Assembly (NCBI GenBank): GCA_029224185.1
Contig: CM055191.1
Location: 14,230,688-14,294,687, forward strand
DNA: 64,000 nucleotides
Origin: Karalla daura
Taxonomy: Eukaryota; Chordata; Actinopteri; Chaetodontiformes; Leiognathidae
Direction: 5' to 3'
Positions 11,188 to 23,465 of the stretch are shown piece by piece. The notes below the pieces were generated by a model. The model saw nothing but the letters and a program-made list of their open reading frames with translations. It was not told the origin of the DNA and ran no database searches. Within the stretch, counting starts at the first letter, position 1, and each line of letters begins with the position of its first letter. The position numbers were made by a program, and so were the translations under genes.

Positions 11188-12850
11188 AGTAATATTCTTC
11201 AAAAAAGTCTGAGAAATGAAAAAAAGCAAGCAAATCCTTAAACTGTGGGCATGAACTATAGAATCCAGATAAATATAGATACACTTCTTTTTTTTTACCT
11301 GGTGGCTCACAGTGGTGTCCTTCCTCACCAGTGAAGTCTCAACTCTGAATGAGAGATGCTCAAGCTCTTCTATTTTAAAGACAAGCAAATGAAGACCTGA
11401 CTTCTGCTTCCATCAATGGAACAATTACCTCTATCTCACTTCAGATGAGATTAAACACAGAGGGAAGGATACAGTCTAATCACTGCTGATTAATTGATCT
11501 GATGATCAGCGTGCATTCAGCATATCAATCACTGGGAAAATACTTCAGTCACAAATACACAAGTTAAACATTTTGTCAAGTGAAAAGTTGTAACGCATTG
11601 CGCGTTTCACAAGATGAGGTTTTTACTTGGCAAAGCAAAGTAAAGGTGTGAATGATGCCCCTTAAATCAAAGGGAGTGCAACCAATCAAAGCAGTTGCGA
11701 CCAGTGCTGTTCTTCTGATACTCACCATTAACAGATGCTAATTAGGTTGGATATACATGAACTGCAGCATGTCGACTGATGCTTGTGAAACCTGTGAATG
11801 TATTTAAAACCACACCAAGATGAACCGGTGATTTAACAGAAAAAACCTCATGTCAAATCTGCCAGAATCATGGGCCTGAAAGTTCAGGCTATCAGTTGTG
11901 TAATTGATATATTATCCAGAACTGCTGATCCTAGAACTTGAGTGTATCTTAAACCTTGATTAATCATCTCACCATGACCTAAACATCAGGAGTGACAATT
12001 GCTAGAAAATTACATCAAACATGACAAAAATTATGTTTGTTTACTGATTTAATAATCTTTACAGGACACATTTTTTGATCTTGTTGCTGCTGTTGCCTAA
12101 CCCACACTACAAATAACAAGGTGAAAAACATATCAGACTTCTAAATTTTGGGCATGTTAATCAAGCCATGATGAAACAACTACAGCAAAGGAGAACTCAT
12201 CTACTCAGGTAGAAAGAAGTGTTGGGTGATGAAAAGAAACAACTTTCACTTGTTTTTTATTCAAACTGAGATAAAACTTTAAAAGAGGTCCAAACATTTT
12301 GAAAGAACAGATCATGTTTTTCCTCCCCACAAGTGTAAGTAGAAATACAGTAGATTACACACTGTGCAAATTGTAAATGCAAGTTTTCAAAATAAAAGCT
12401 GAGCACTAACCTTTGAATCTTACTAAAACTTTAGATCTCCTAATAGAACTGTGCAGCACTGCTGCTTGGTGGCTGCTCACACTAAATGTTACCATCAAGC
12501 ACATAATCAAGATACCCCTCAGTCTGTCTGTCTGATGCTTGTACATGAAGTACATGAAGAAACAGTAAAATACAGACTGAAATAAATTACCCTAATACTG
12601 TGTTGTTATTCATCTCCTCTTATCTGCAGTTTTGTTTAAAGATCAAGAAAGATGTGCATCAATGTTTACAACTTAAAATGAGTGCACAGAATCCATTAAT
12701 GGGATGAGCTCTCTTAAACTCATCAAGTCTACACAGAATTAAGATTAGTATTGTGGAAATGCTTTCATATCCTCTGCTTTGGAAATTCAAAAGGCACACC
12801 GAGTGGCTGATTCTGTATGAAAGAATCAGAGATGTACAACACACACTTTC
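11188..12850. other. MGNSAS 5' region and spacer to the second duplicated unit
   Basis: Holds the upstream non-coding exon and likely promoter of MGNSAS copy 1 (about 11300-11390), then AT-rich sequence without convincing exons. The second copy of the duplicated block begins near 12790. Confidence 0.5.
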
Positions 12851-13168
12851 CCTATCATTTATTGTTTAAGGCTGATTTCTACATGACACAATGATCAGAC
12901 AAGCAGGCAAAGAGTTCTGGATGACAGATGCAACAATTGCAAACACTGCTACAGAAGACAGTATATTAACAACATGTTTTCTCAAAACTTTCTTGTCCCA
13001 CCAGGTAGACGATGCCAACTCCAGCTGCTCTTCAGGTAAATTCATCAGCGTTACATATTGGCATATATTGCATCTGCATCGTCAAACTATGAAAGAAATC
13101 ATTTAATATTGTTATTTGACATTGAAAATAATATTGAAATGATGAATGACTGGTTTAGCAAAACATAC

Positions 13169-16100
13169 CTCCACATTGCCATATACAGGATCATTGTTAT
13201 AAATGCTATAGTCTTGTGTGTCATCATCATAATTCTCTTTTCTAGGAACAGATTACACAAAAGACATCTGTCAGCAAAGTGAAGGAACTTCAGTTCAATA
13301 TCAACTAGTGAATGACTGATACCTTTTTGTAACGGTATAGTGGGAGACGTCTGAATCTCTCTCTGCCTTCGTGGTGTTCATGACAGCTGTAGGTGTGTCT
13401 CTAGATCTCCCCCTACTGGTAGATAAACACATTTCCTTTTATTTCAGACACTTGGAAAAATTAAATGTTGCGAAATCACAGACACAAAAGTCAAATTTGC
13501 GAGACTATTTACATACAGTTAGAGATTTCTTCCTGCTTGTACAGTGTTCATATAAAATATCAACATAAAATATTTCACAACAGTCTTGACTGCTGAGGTA
13601 AAACAATTGAAACAGAATAACTTTTTCTGACTTTTCAGTGACAATGAACTTACTATTTTTTGACAAGCACCCCTGCCATTACAAGCATCACCAAAGTCCC
13701 GCCTGCTCCTATGGCAATGAAAATGTAAAGACTTGGGATCTTACCTGTCAAAAGAGAAATCACATCATTTTCCTCATGTAAGATTCATGCAAGCAATCTG
13801 CAATTGCACACTATTGTGGGAATCATAAAAATGAGCTTACTGCTAGTTATTGAGAGTGTGACATTAGTCTGGCCCTGTGTGTTGCTTGCCAGACAAATGA
13901 CAGAGCTGTAAGGTCCCAACTTTTCAAGCAGAGTCCCAGTGGTGAGGACACCTTGATTCTCTACCGTGGTGTTTGGCAGGACTCCATCAGAGAACATGAA
14001 GTGAATGTCGCTTGGAGGCCTGGACTCCACAGTGCACACACACTGTATCAAATCTGCATTTGAGGAGCAGGACGAAGCAGGCCTTACCTCAGGGGCATCT
14101 GTGAGTGTAAAGATGATAGATATTGTGATTAGCTTCCAGGAGGAGCAGCACAGTGAGACCTTGTGAGAAGATCTCTGGTTTCGGTCCAACCAAGAACTAT
14201 TCTGTGTGGAGTTTGTTTCTCTGGCAGCTCTGGTTTACTCATCCAGTCCAAAAATGTTCATGTTTAGGTCAATAAGAGACTGTTAGCTGTCCCTATGTGT
14301 TTCGGTGCAGATTGCCTCCTCTATCATATTATTTCTTAGACTTACATAACACATTGAGCTGTACAGGTCTTGATTGTCCTTGTCCTACTGCATTAATAGC
14401 AGTACAGTACGGATGTCCTGTGTAGTTCCTGGAGACATTTGACAACATCAGGATGTTTCCCTGACTCAGCTGAGCGCCAGTTTCACTCTGCCACTTGTAG
14501 CTGCTGGCTGGGTACGCATCACTGGAGCATTTTATCTGCACAGCTTCTCTCTCTGGAACATCTGCTGTGTACTCAAGCCTGACATCTGCTGGAGCATCTA
14601 TATGGAGAGATAACATTCAGAGAATCAGAGTGAGATTCAGCATTAAGTTGTATTTCTGGTGCAGTGATTAGAATTTTCGCACAAAGTGGGTAAGATTTTT
14701 TTTTCAAAATCCAATTAAAATACCAAATGAAACCATGGAAACAAAAGCAGGACAAGACTTTAAGAATTATGCAATGTTGGAAGAAGACTTTATGAGAGTA
14801 ATGGCTCATGCACAAAACACCCATCAGTTTAAGCACCTACAAGATAAAATATTAATTTGATTTAGCAAAAAGCTCTATGGAAATTCAGCTTCTGACCAAC
14901 CAAGATCATATATCTTTTCATAATAATAATCATTTTCATATTTTTTTCTGATGCTTGTGCAGCAGGGTGATCTACTATGGTCCTCGGTGGTACTCAACCT
15001 TTGCCCTTCATACAGCCCTGCCTCATCTGCTTGATTTCCTTTGATGTCTGTGGGTAATGTGGGTGGCACTTCCGTTGTGTTCTGCTTGGCTCTGTGACCG
15101 ACTTCTTTGGCTTAGTTTGTGTCCTTTCACTCTCATTTGTGCATATATATATGTCTATACAGGGTTAGGGTTAAAGTTGTACGTATATGTATATATACAG
15201 TATTCTGTTGAAAAGTGCTGCATGGTAATGTGAAATACTGAATATATTACATACTTACATTGTACTTTGAGGACCTTGCTTGCTTTGTCATGCTGCCCTC
15301 CCTTGTATGTTACGTTGCATTGAAGAGACTTGTTGTGGTCAGCACTGCTGGGGTGAAAGGTCAGAGTAGACGTTATGTTCCACTGGCCATTGTTCAGTTT
15401 CTGTGAGTGGAAATGTACTGCTCCAGGGTGGCTCCAGCTGAAGTCTGGAGGTGAGGTCGGGCAGGAGTGAAGTACGGAGCAGGAGGCAGACACAGTTTGA
15501 CCCGCCACTGCTTCCTCTTGCACAGAGAGACTGATAGGATTTGGTTTGCCTGTAACAGAAAGTGACAGCATGATAGGCAAACAGAGAGGCTGCTTATCTG
15601 TAAGCGCCTTAGTTACAAGAAAATTATTTCCTGTTTTATACATGTTGGTTGGTGCAATTGTTGCATTTGCTTTGAGGATGTCAAAGTCTTTTCTTTGTTT
15701 TTTTTGTAAGGTCCTTGCCATCTACTGCTGTCATTCTGGGAGGAAATATATACCAAAAATAAAAATGTTCACAAGTGACCTTTTTCATCAGACAAATGAA
15801 AGGAGATCTTTAAGCTTTTGAGCTGTGATGAAATAAAAAGTGGAAAGCTGGATGGGAAGCTTACAATTTATGTTCACATGTAATACACTTTAATATACAG
15901 TTGACTGAGTCTCTGAAATATAAATACATAAAAGTAATATAACTATCTTTCTCAGAAGACATTACTTACTGATCTTCATAATAGAGACTTGATTCTCGAT
16001 GTAAGAATACTTGTCATAGCCTGTCATTTCGATCCGGAATAAAAAAGGCCCTGTATCTCTTTCCATAACAGGGTCAATCTTGAGGGAACAGTTCTTCTGA

Positions 16101-16456
16101 CTGGCATCTCCAAGTAGCTCTGTGCGTTCCCGATACTCTTGAATCACTTTAGAATTATCTGGGTGATAGATGCAACGTCCACCCTCAATCATCCACATCC
16201 CACTGTATCCAGTGACAGGCCTACTAGGTTGTGGATAGTCAAATGTGCAGGGGATCACCACACACGATCCCAGCAGAGCTTCAACTGAGGATGGCACATT
16301 GATTGTCCAAGATGAGCATTCCATTCGAGAAACTGTAAAAATGAACAAACAGATGAGAAAACAGCAAACTGACAGCAAAGTATTGCAGAGAAGAGATTTC
16401 AAAGTACCTCTGAAGTAAAGACATGCCAACAACAGAGTCCACTCTAAAGAGCCCAT
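13169..16456 (-). CDS. Siglec-like receptor, tandem copy 2 (four Ig domains)
   Basis: Exons on the minus strand: 16456-16408, 16332-15970, 15549-15259, 14597-14346, 14098-13841, 13744-13654, 13415-13323 and 13241-13169, giving about 490 residues before an unresolved last exon. Domains: signal peptide (MGSLEWTLLLACLY); V-set (GSCVVIPC, KNCSLKI, LFRIE with the Siglec arginine); C2-set (CSVLHSCPT); a second C2-set opening YAPADVRLEY, close to the YAP opening of CD22- and MAG-type C2 domains; a domain with YAPEVRPASSC and CVCTVESRPP; a transmembrane helix without charge; and a tail with HYTV, YNN and DPVYGNVE. The extra C2 exon is the main difference from copy 1. Predicted sialic-acid-binding immune receptor with a YxN tail; ligand and cell type are unknown. 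Confidence 0.8.
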
Positions 16457-17675
16457 CTCACCCCCTCAGGCCCAGACCTGCAAATGAAATGACAAATATG
16501 TTCAGTCCCGTGCTGTACAACTGTTATTTCCCCAAAAAAGTGCAGTTTCTGTTCCCTTTTAATATCACCACCCATCCACTATCTAGCCAGATCATATCTA
16601 GCCATTCCCTTCTTCCTCTGACTTCATGTACTTCCCCAGTTGTATTTTTATATGCGAATAGATGACCCATGATACAATGATTAGTGTTGTTGCCTCACAG
16701 CAAGAAGGTTGTAGGTTTGCTTCCCAGCCATGACTGTATGGATTTTTTTTAATGGATTTTGCATGTTCTTGCTGTGTGGGTTTCCTCTCGGTACACTGGT
16801 TCCCTCCCACAGTCAACAAACATTCAATTTAAATTCAAACACCAATGTGTATAAAGCGGGAAAAGTAATAGATGGATATGATGCACACTTACAGACACAC
16901 AGGCCGACAGAGATCTGTTTATATGGTCAACTAAAAACCTCACACATTCATTCACACCTTTAATTATTCATTTATATGGGGTCATTAGTATTTTAACTAC
17001 TGCAAATGGGCCATTAGTGAGTGCAGGTCTGCTCAGAGTTTCAGTGATAATGATTGATACCCCCATGGCAGGACTATGTAGGACTATGCATGACTATAAT
17101 TTGCTTAACATTCAAAAAGTCATTTTTTAGATTGATTATTTAGGTTTCTTTCAACTAACATGTGAATTCCATGACAACTCTTGTGCACCAAAAATAATCA
17201 GGACACACCATGTTTGAAGTTGAATTTGTTTATCCAGCTGATCTGACTACATACAACACAATGACATCGCAAACACACCACTCAAAGTTAAGAAAAATCC
17301 CTGAACAGCAGAAATTGACTGAAAAGGAATTAAAAGTCTACCAAAGTTACAAATGGTCCCATGTAAATCTTCAAAGTATTCAACTCACCTTACGTCAAAC
17401 TTCATAGATGCAAAGAAGCAAAAATAGGTTTCCTTTGCTCACTAAGATGATCAGGACCTGAATTGCAGCGGTGCTTAGTTTGAAGTGTGAGTCCAAGTTG
17501 TCAGATATTTCACATCCTGTCTAAATGTTTTCACACCTTCTGTTTTGTGGTGAGAGAGAACAAACTCTCATGTTGCAGCGCGGTAAAGTTGGTGCTCCTC
17601 TTCATCTGTCACAGCTGAGAGGGTCTCATGAATGACTTGTGGCATAGATTCGATTGTCCACTCTGAATTCAGCGC
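16457..17675. other. Receptor promoter region, dispersed repeat and spacer
   Basis: Upstream of receptor copy 2. A dispersed repeat lies at about 16655-16810. The sequence up to 17620 is partly shared with 10200-10870. About 110 bases near 17500-17620 are present here but missing from copy 1. No gene seen. Confidence 0.5.
16655..16810 (+). repeat. Dispersed teleost-type repeat fragment
   Basis: Sequence of the type gttgcctcacagcaagaagg, followed by gcatgttcttgctgtg and cctcccacagtc, resembles a very common teleost interspersed repeat. The class is not assigned. Repeat-library matching would settle it. Confidence 0.55.
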
Positions 17676-17951
17676 TCATAGATCCTGATCTCCAACGTAA
17701 CTAGGGTTCAACATTTGGCCCCCATTTGGATAAAAATAATCACTTTCTTGGGCAGCGAGGTCAGAGTAACGGATGCTGTGAGTGAGACGGAACTTTTTCA
17801 CAGGGAAACTTTGTTTTCCTTTAACTTTCCAGACATCCTCTTCATGCTTTGCCAGGATGTCCTTCAGCTTGATAGTGTCCTCTTTCTGACGCCCCCAGGA
17901 CAGCTTCTTGGGAGTAGGTGTGATGAAACCAGTAGATGCTGAGTTCCCCAT
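17676..17951 (-). CDS. MGNSAS small protein, copy 2
   Basis: The 91-residue protein and its 276-base coding sequence are identical to the copy at 10912-11187, while the intron and upstream bases differ at many positions. Gly2 and Ser6 fit a myristoylation signal; IRYSDL (60-65), YPNG (74-77) and NPSY (82-85) are present. The acceptor and the upstream non-coding exon (about 18050-18120, ending CACCAG then GTAA) match copy 1. The gene lies upstream of Siglec-like copy 2 on the same strand, so the pair repeats as a unit. Identical coding sequence beside diverged non-coding sequence points to gene conversion or strong constraint. Family unknown; the function is not inferable beyond a possible tyrosine-phosphorylated cytosolic adaptor. 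Confidence 0.72.
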   Translation of the reverse strand: MGNSASTGFITPTPKKLSWGRQKEDTIKLKDILAKHEEDVWKVKGKQSFPVKKFRLTHSIRYSDLAAQESDYFYPNGGQMLNPSYVGDQDL

Positions 17952-20900
17952 AGCAATATTCTTCAAAAAAGTCTGAGAAATGAAAAAAAGCAAACAAATC
18001 CTTAAACTGTGGGCATGAACTTTAGAGTGCACATAAATATATCCACTTCCTTTTACCTGGTGGCTCACAGTGGTGTCCTTCCTCACCAGTGAAGTCCCAA
18101 CACTGAATGAGGGATGCTCGAGCTCTTCTATTTAAAAGACAAGCAAATGAAGATTAAATGAAGACCTGACCTCTGTTTCCATCGATGGAACAATTAACTC
18201 TATCTCACTTTAGATGAGATTAAACACAGAGTTAAGGATGCAATCTAATCACTGCTGATTAATTGATCTGATGATCAGCTTGAGTTAAATGATCAATTTA
18301 TTAATCACCAGGGAAACACTTCAATCACAGAAGATGATATCTTTATACTCCTTTCATATCAGTTGATCGAAAATGGTTGTTTTATACACAACTATTCAGA
18401 CTAAGGTCATAAATGTTGGCGTCTCTATAGGTACCAGGACTGCCTAGTGCTTGAGACGCTCTTTCCCATGTACAACAGGTAACAACAGGAGTCTATGATG
18501 GAGACTTAACAGATCTCTGACCAACACTTCAGCTACATTTCCTCTCCCACCACCTCAGGTAACAAAACCGTCACCCAAAGATTAAACAGGCCTCATACCT
18601 ACCTACACTCAGGAGCATTCCCCCCTGACTAGAAGCACACCGTTATCTGTTTCTAATAGGATCTAGTGGGGAAATCTCTCCTTGCTCAGAAGAGGTTCTT
18701 GAAAAATGCTGTAAGAGTGAAACCATGTACACCATTCGGTGTATGTTTCAATGTCATGACTGTGTTTATCTCTTCTCCCTGGGTTGAATGGGAAGCTAGG
18801 AACTTGCTGTTTAATTCAATACATCTCTTCATGACAGCGCATCGCCATCTTCTGGCGACATTGAAGAACAATCATTATGCACAATATGCACTCAACCAAG
18901 CCTATATTATGTATGAATTAATGTGTTCTACGATACTCCAGATATCATTCAGCATGTCAGCATAATATAATTAGCGAGTAGTGTAGCGAGCATGAAGCAC
19001 TGAATCACTTGAACATAGTACTATCCCTCACTGTATGAATGATGCATTGACACATGGTCCCTATATTGCATAAAATCTGATGTCAAAAGCCAAATTTGGC
19101 CATAGTGAGAAGAGGTATGTGTTTTGTTAGATTATTCAATCACACAAGATAAAATTCACCCTCGGCCTAGAAACTTAGCTCTGCATGTGGAGGAAGACTA
19201 CTCCTCTCACATCCACGCCTCACCTTGTACCTCATATTTAGCATTTTTGTCTTTGCCTGTTCCTCTTTAAACACTTTTTACTTTTTTGTAACTTAATTAA
19301 CCTCGTCAGAAGACTTTGTAACTTTTTCTTTTTGTGGCAGTTGGTCCCAGTAATGCAACCTGTCTGTAACTGCGTAATTGTGTTTTTTTTTTTTCTTATG
19401 CATGGATGATAATTTTGTAGGCAGGCGTGACTGGCCATCAAGATTATTTCACCATTATTATTTGGCTGATAGGTCCAGAACCTGGACCTGTGTCTTCTGT
19501 GGGACAAAGATCAGTCTCAAATTATCACCCATCACAGCATAGGAGTTTCTGCTTCAGGTGCTGCTGTCTTGATTACCCTCTTGTAAAGGGCCGGACTCTA
19601 TCGCCTCCCAGGCAGCCGATCCCCGGAACGTCACTGGACAGCCAGACCAGTCAGTGGTACCCAAGTAAGGCAAGGTCCCATCCAAATTTAGATTCAGTTA
19701 TCTCCAAATCATTGTCTATGCCTTTGTCTCCATTTCCCTCAGATTACCATACCCTCTCACTATCTTCAAGGTCAGCCAATAACTTTTAAGGTGTCAGTCT
19801 CTTCACTATCTCCGTTAATTCAGTCATTCGTTCACTTTGTTTGAGCAATTAATCTACCTGATGATTTAGCCTTTTTTAAGTGTTGTCTTAACATAATTCT
19901 CCTTGCAAACTCAAAGTTACTGACTAGGAGAGTTCATCATCACATTGTAAGATTGATTTATAGTCATATTTCCTTCGAAAGAAGGTGCTGTCCCAAATGA
20001 GTCGAATTTCATATGGAAAAGCATTGTTCCTCCCACTTAAACATGTTATTTTAATATGTGAAGTGTGTCCTTTTTATTCATAAGTTCATGGATAATGTAA
20101 AGTTGAGTCACATTGTCTGATCAGCATTTTTCAGAAGTTGATAAATGCTTTGTAGCTACTACCAATAGGTGGCAGTCACGCCATGAACCTGATGCAAAGG
20201 GAGAGACAATTACTTGGATAGTTCTCTGTCAGAAAACCTGAAGAAATATCACTAATTTAACATTTATCTGATGAAATACAAACTGTAAGATCATGTCCCT
20301 TGTAAACTTAATTTTCGATCCAAATGTTAGGATGCTGCTGAAAATATGAGCTTCTCTGTTATAAATTAATGTTGGAGCACAATGTTAAGACTTTCAAAGA
20401 TAAACTAATGTGATTAATGATAAAAGATTTGTTAAGATCAAAATGTGTATTGTATGTATGTGTAACATGTTTCAGTGAGGGGAGGAGTGGGGGGGGGGGG
20501 ATGAGGGGAGCAGTTTGAAGGAGTGACATTGAGCTATCAGGAAAACAGGCGCGCACCACATCTGGAGCCGGGCCTGGATGGAGGGCCTGTCAGTGAGTGC
20601 CTGGGTGCCTATTATTGTCTCAGTTGTTGTGTTCTGGGGTCTCTGTGAAGTTTGGTTGCCTTGTTTTGTTGCTGTGTTTTTCTCCATGTTTGCATTTCCT
20701 CCTCCGCTCACACGCCGCTCTCACAAGCTGCAGGTTCCAGCTGGAGAGGAGTACAGCTGCTCCCATTTATCTGCGTTTTCAGGATTGTCTGTGACTTCTC
20801 CTCAATGCCAGATAAGTCTACCTTGTTGGTGTGTGATGTTGTTGTGGTCTTCAGTCCTATTTGTGTTGAGTAACCTCCTCCTTTTTTTCCCCCTTCGATC

Positions 20901-22094
20901 CTGTGCCGTTTGTTTCCAGCTGTTGCTGTGACTTTTGTTTTTCGATCTTTTGCCTTTTTCATCAGCTCTTTTGCTGTGTGGTGTTTTGATTTCCCCTTTG
21001 CTCCAACACTTGCTGTGATTTTGAGTTTGTGTGATATTTGCATTGAAAGTTTTTCATCTGTTTTCTGCACTATTGAGTCGACCCCTTTTTCAAGATGGTT
21101 TCTTCATTTAAGTGAATATCCTGGATTGTATGGGACAAAGACTTATCAGCCAACCAACGATAAAGCAACCACAGCACACTGAGATGAATGCAATGTTTAA
21201 TATGAAATACAAATGTGCAGATTTTATATTACTGACAAGACAAAAGCAAAACTGTCATTCCTCTGATATCTCTGACTCAGTTTGCAGTCTGTCCATCAAT
21301 TTTCTGAAGCTGTATGACATTAATATAAAAGCAAGCATAACTAACAATTAGATGCAGCCCTTCAGCAAATGATTTTGCCCTTGATCTAATTTCAGTTGAA
21401 ACACTTAGTAGAACACTGTTTATACTTTTTATGCCACTACATTTTTTACACTTTTCATCAAATTATAATGGTTTGCTACATTTATCACTTAGATATACTT
21501 AAGCTTTTTAGCGTATTTCATAAAAGATGAAAAATTTCACAAGTAAATATAGAATTGAAGCAGATTACACACCATGATCTCAAAAAAAATTGAACATTGT
21601 TGTTCGATGTTGTATTCTTGTTCTGAGGTTCCCTTTTTTCTTCATATTTTCAGATTCTGGACATGATCAAAAAAGAGCAAAAATGCAAGATGTCAAAATG
21701 AATCTTGATATTTATATATAATATATAAATGCATAGATAAACATGCAGGTTCTGTGTGACCAAAAATGCATTGGTGTGTAAATGATACAATCCTCTTGTG
21801 TGAATGGAAAAAAACAAACCTCCTCCCCTCGTCTCAGCTGCCTCTGCTTCAGTGTTTCATTGTAATCATGAGTGCAACTACCATTATATGACTTTTTAAA
21901 ATCATTCATTTGATAAAATATGTATTGATATGTATTAAAATATGTATTAATATGTAATAAGCCGATGATGTAAAGTAATATATATATATATATTCTGAGA
22001 GATAATGGACGCTGAGTGAAGAAGGGCTCCCCTTCTAAAACATATGAATCTCGTTTCCATGAATGTGAAAAAAAATGAATTCAGTGCCACTTAC
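17952..22094. other. Long intergenic region without recognised genes
   Basis: About 4 kb. The first 300 bases hold the MGNSAS copy 2 promoter and non-coding exon. The rest has only short open frames. One plus-strand frame at 20578-20931 is rich in hydrophobic residues but matches no family I know and lacks splice context. A TA run lies near 21980, just beyond the point where the inverted receptor copy ceases to match its partner. Any last exons of the receptor at 22095-23430 would have to lie here, but I could not identify them. Confidence 0.45.
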
Positions 22095-23430
22095 CTGGCC
22101 ACTAGATTTTGCAGCTCTTCAATGCGATTCCTTGAACACAGAAAAAAAAGGCCTTGAATTGATACTTAAAAATGAGACATGATCAAAGGAAATATAGTTC
22201 CTCTTTTTCAGTGTCATCAACAAATACTAAAGTCCTGCACAACCTATCCGTGCACTCACTTGCATTTCTTCACAATGAAAATGCTGATGACTCCAAAGAG
22301 TACAGCAGTGCCAACTCCCACCACTGCAGGAATGATGACGTGGTCGTTGGTGTCTGGGCCTACAAAAAGGTTTTGATCAAAATAATTCATCCTTTAAAAT
22401 ACATATATCTTCAAGTCATAGCATGGACGAGTCGTGGATGTCATGCATATTAAACCAGTGGGTTAGAGTCAAATAAACTTCTCACGTTTGACATAGATTG
22501 TGTATGCTACAGAGGACTCCTTTCCTCCCATGAACTTCGACGTGCAGGTGATGTCAGTGTGGTCATCTTTCTCCCGAACAGTAAATGTCAGCACAGACTG
22601 AACCTCCCACACACCATTTTGAAGAGCCCTGTGACTCTCAGTGATCTCATCTCCAGAGCCCCTGCTCCACTTTAGTGTAGGTGGGTGAGAGGGGCAGGTG
22701 TGGGTAACTGAGCAGACGAGGGTGTAGTGATGGTCCTGAATGGCTTCCTTTGAGTGAGTCACTGCAGGCTGTAGAGGAATGGCTGTAAATGAAAAAAGAC
22801 AGAGGTTTAGCAAGAGATAATAAGAAAATACTGGAAAATCAACACTGAGAAAGTGACATACACAGCATATTGAAGCTGACACAGTCCTCAACAAAGGAGA
22901 ACTTATCTTTGGTGGTCGTGTCAGTCGATGTTCGTGCTACTTCGATCCGGAAGCAGAAAGGGCCATTGTCGTGATCTTTGATCTCAATCATCTCTAAGGT
23001 GCAGTTGTTCTGACCCAGTTGCCGCAACAACTTTGTGCCGCCCTTGAAGTTTTCCAGAACTTGTGTCTGATCTTCATAATAGATGAGGTCTTCTTTATTT
23101 GTTGAACGATGCCAGACCCCTCTGAGCCTGGAGGTGGGCAGAGACTCTTTTGGATGGGTGAATGTACAAGGCACCACGACACATGATGAAACCAGCACGT
23201 CAATGTTTTTCACAACATTGGCTTTCCATTCTCCAGTAAACACAGGGACACTCATGGCTGAAAGACAAATGTTGAGTTGGCACAGTCAGATATGGCTCCA
23301 ACAAGGTCTTGTTAATTTCTCCTTATTCTAAACTGGGCATGTGTGTAATGTGATTGGAATCAAAGACATGATTGATTTTGTTACCTGCCACAAGGACACA
23401 GAATAAGATCATCTTTGCCTCATTATCCAT
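22095..23430 (-). CDS. Siglec-like receptor, left arm of an inverted pair (tail exons not found)
   Basis: Exons on the minus strand: 23430-23385, 23257-22862, 22782-22486, 22359-22260 and 22130-22095, about 291 residues in a continuous frame. Signal peptide MDNEAKMILFCVLVAG; V-set with SSCVVVPC, NNCTLEM and CFRIE (Siglec arginine kept); C2-set with CSVTHTCPS and ITCTSKF; an uncharged transmembrane helix (VIIPAVVGVGTAVLFGV); and the first juxtamembrane microexon (RIEELQNL). It matches the gene at 25422-27943 closely, including an intron of identical length (127 bases) after the signal exon. Beyond the microexon the six remaining tail exons of that partner, including its two YxN tyrosines, are not found. 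It may be a tailless receptor, use a different last exon, or be a partial duplicate on its way to loss. Confidence 0.72.
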
Positions 23431-23465
23431 GTTCCTCTGAAGTCAAGTTGGTGTTAAGCACTGAG

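Noticed and set aside
20578..20931. Hydrophobic plus-strand frame starting MEGLSVSAWVP, considered as a small membrane protein such as a V-ATPase e subunit
   Set aside because: The FWG segment alone resembles that family; the expected following residues are absent and there are no splice partners.
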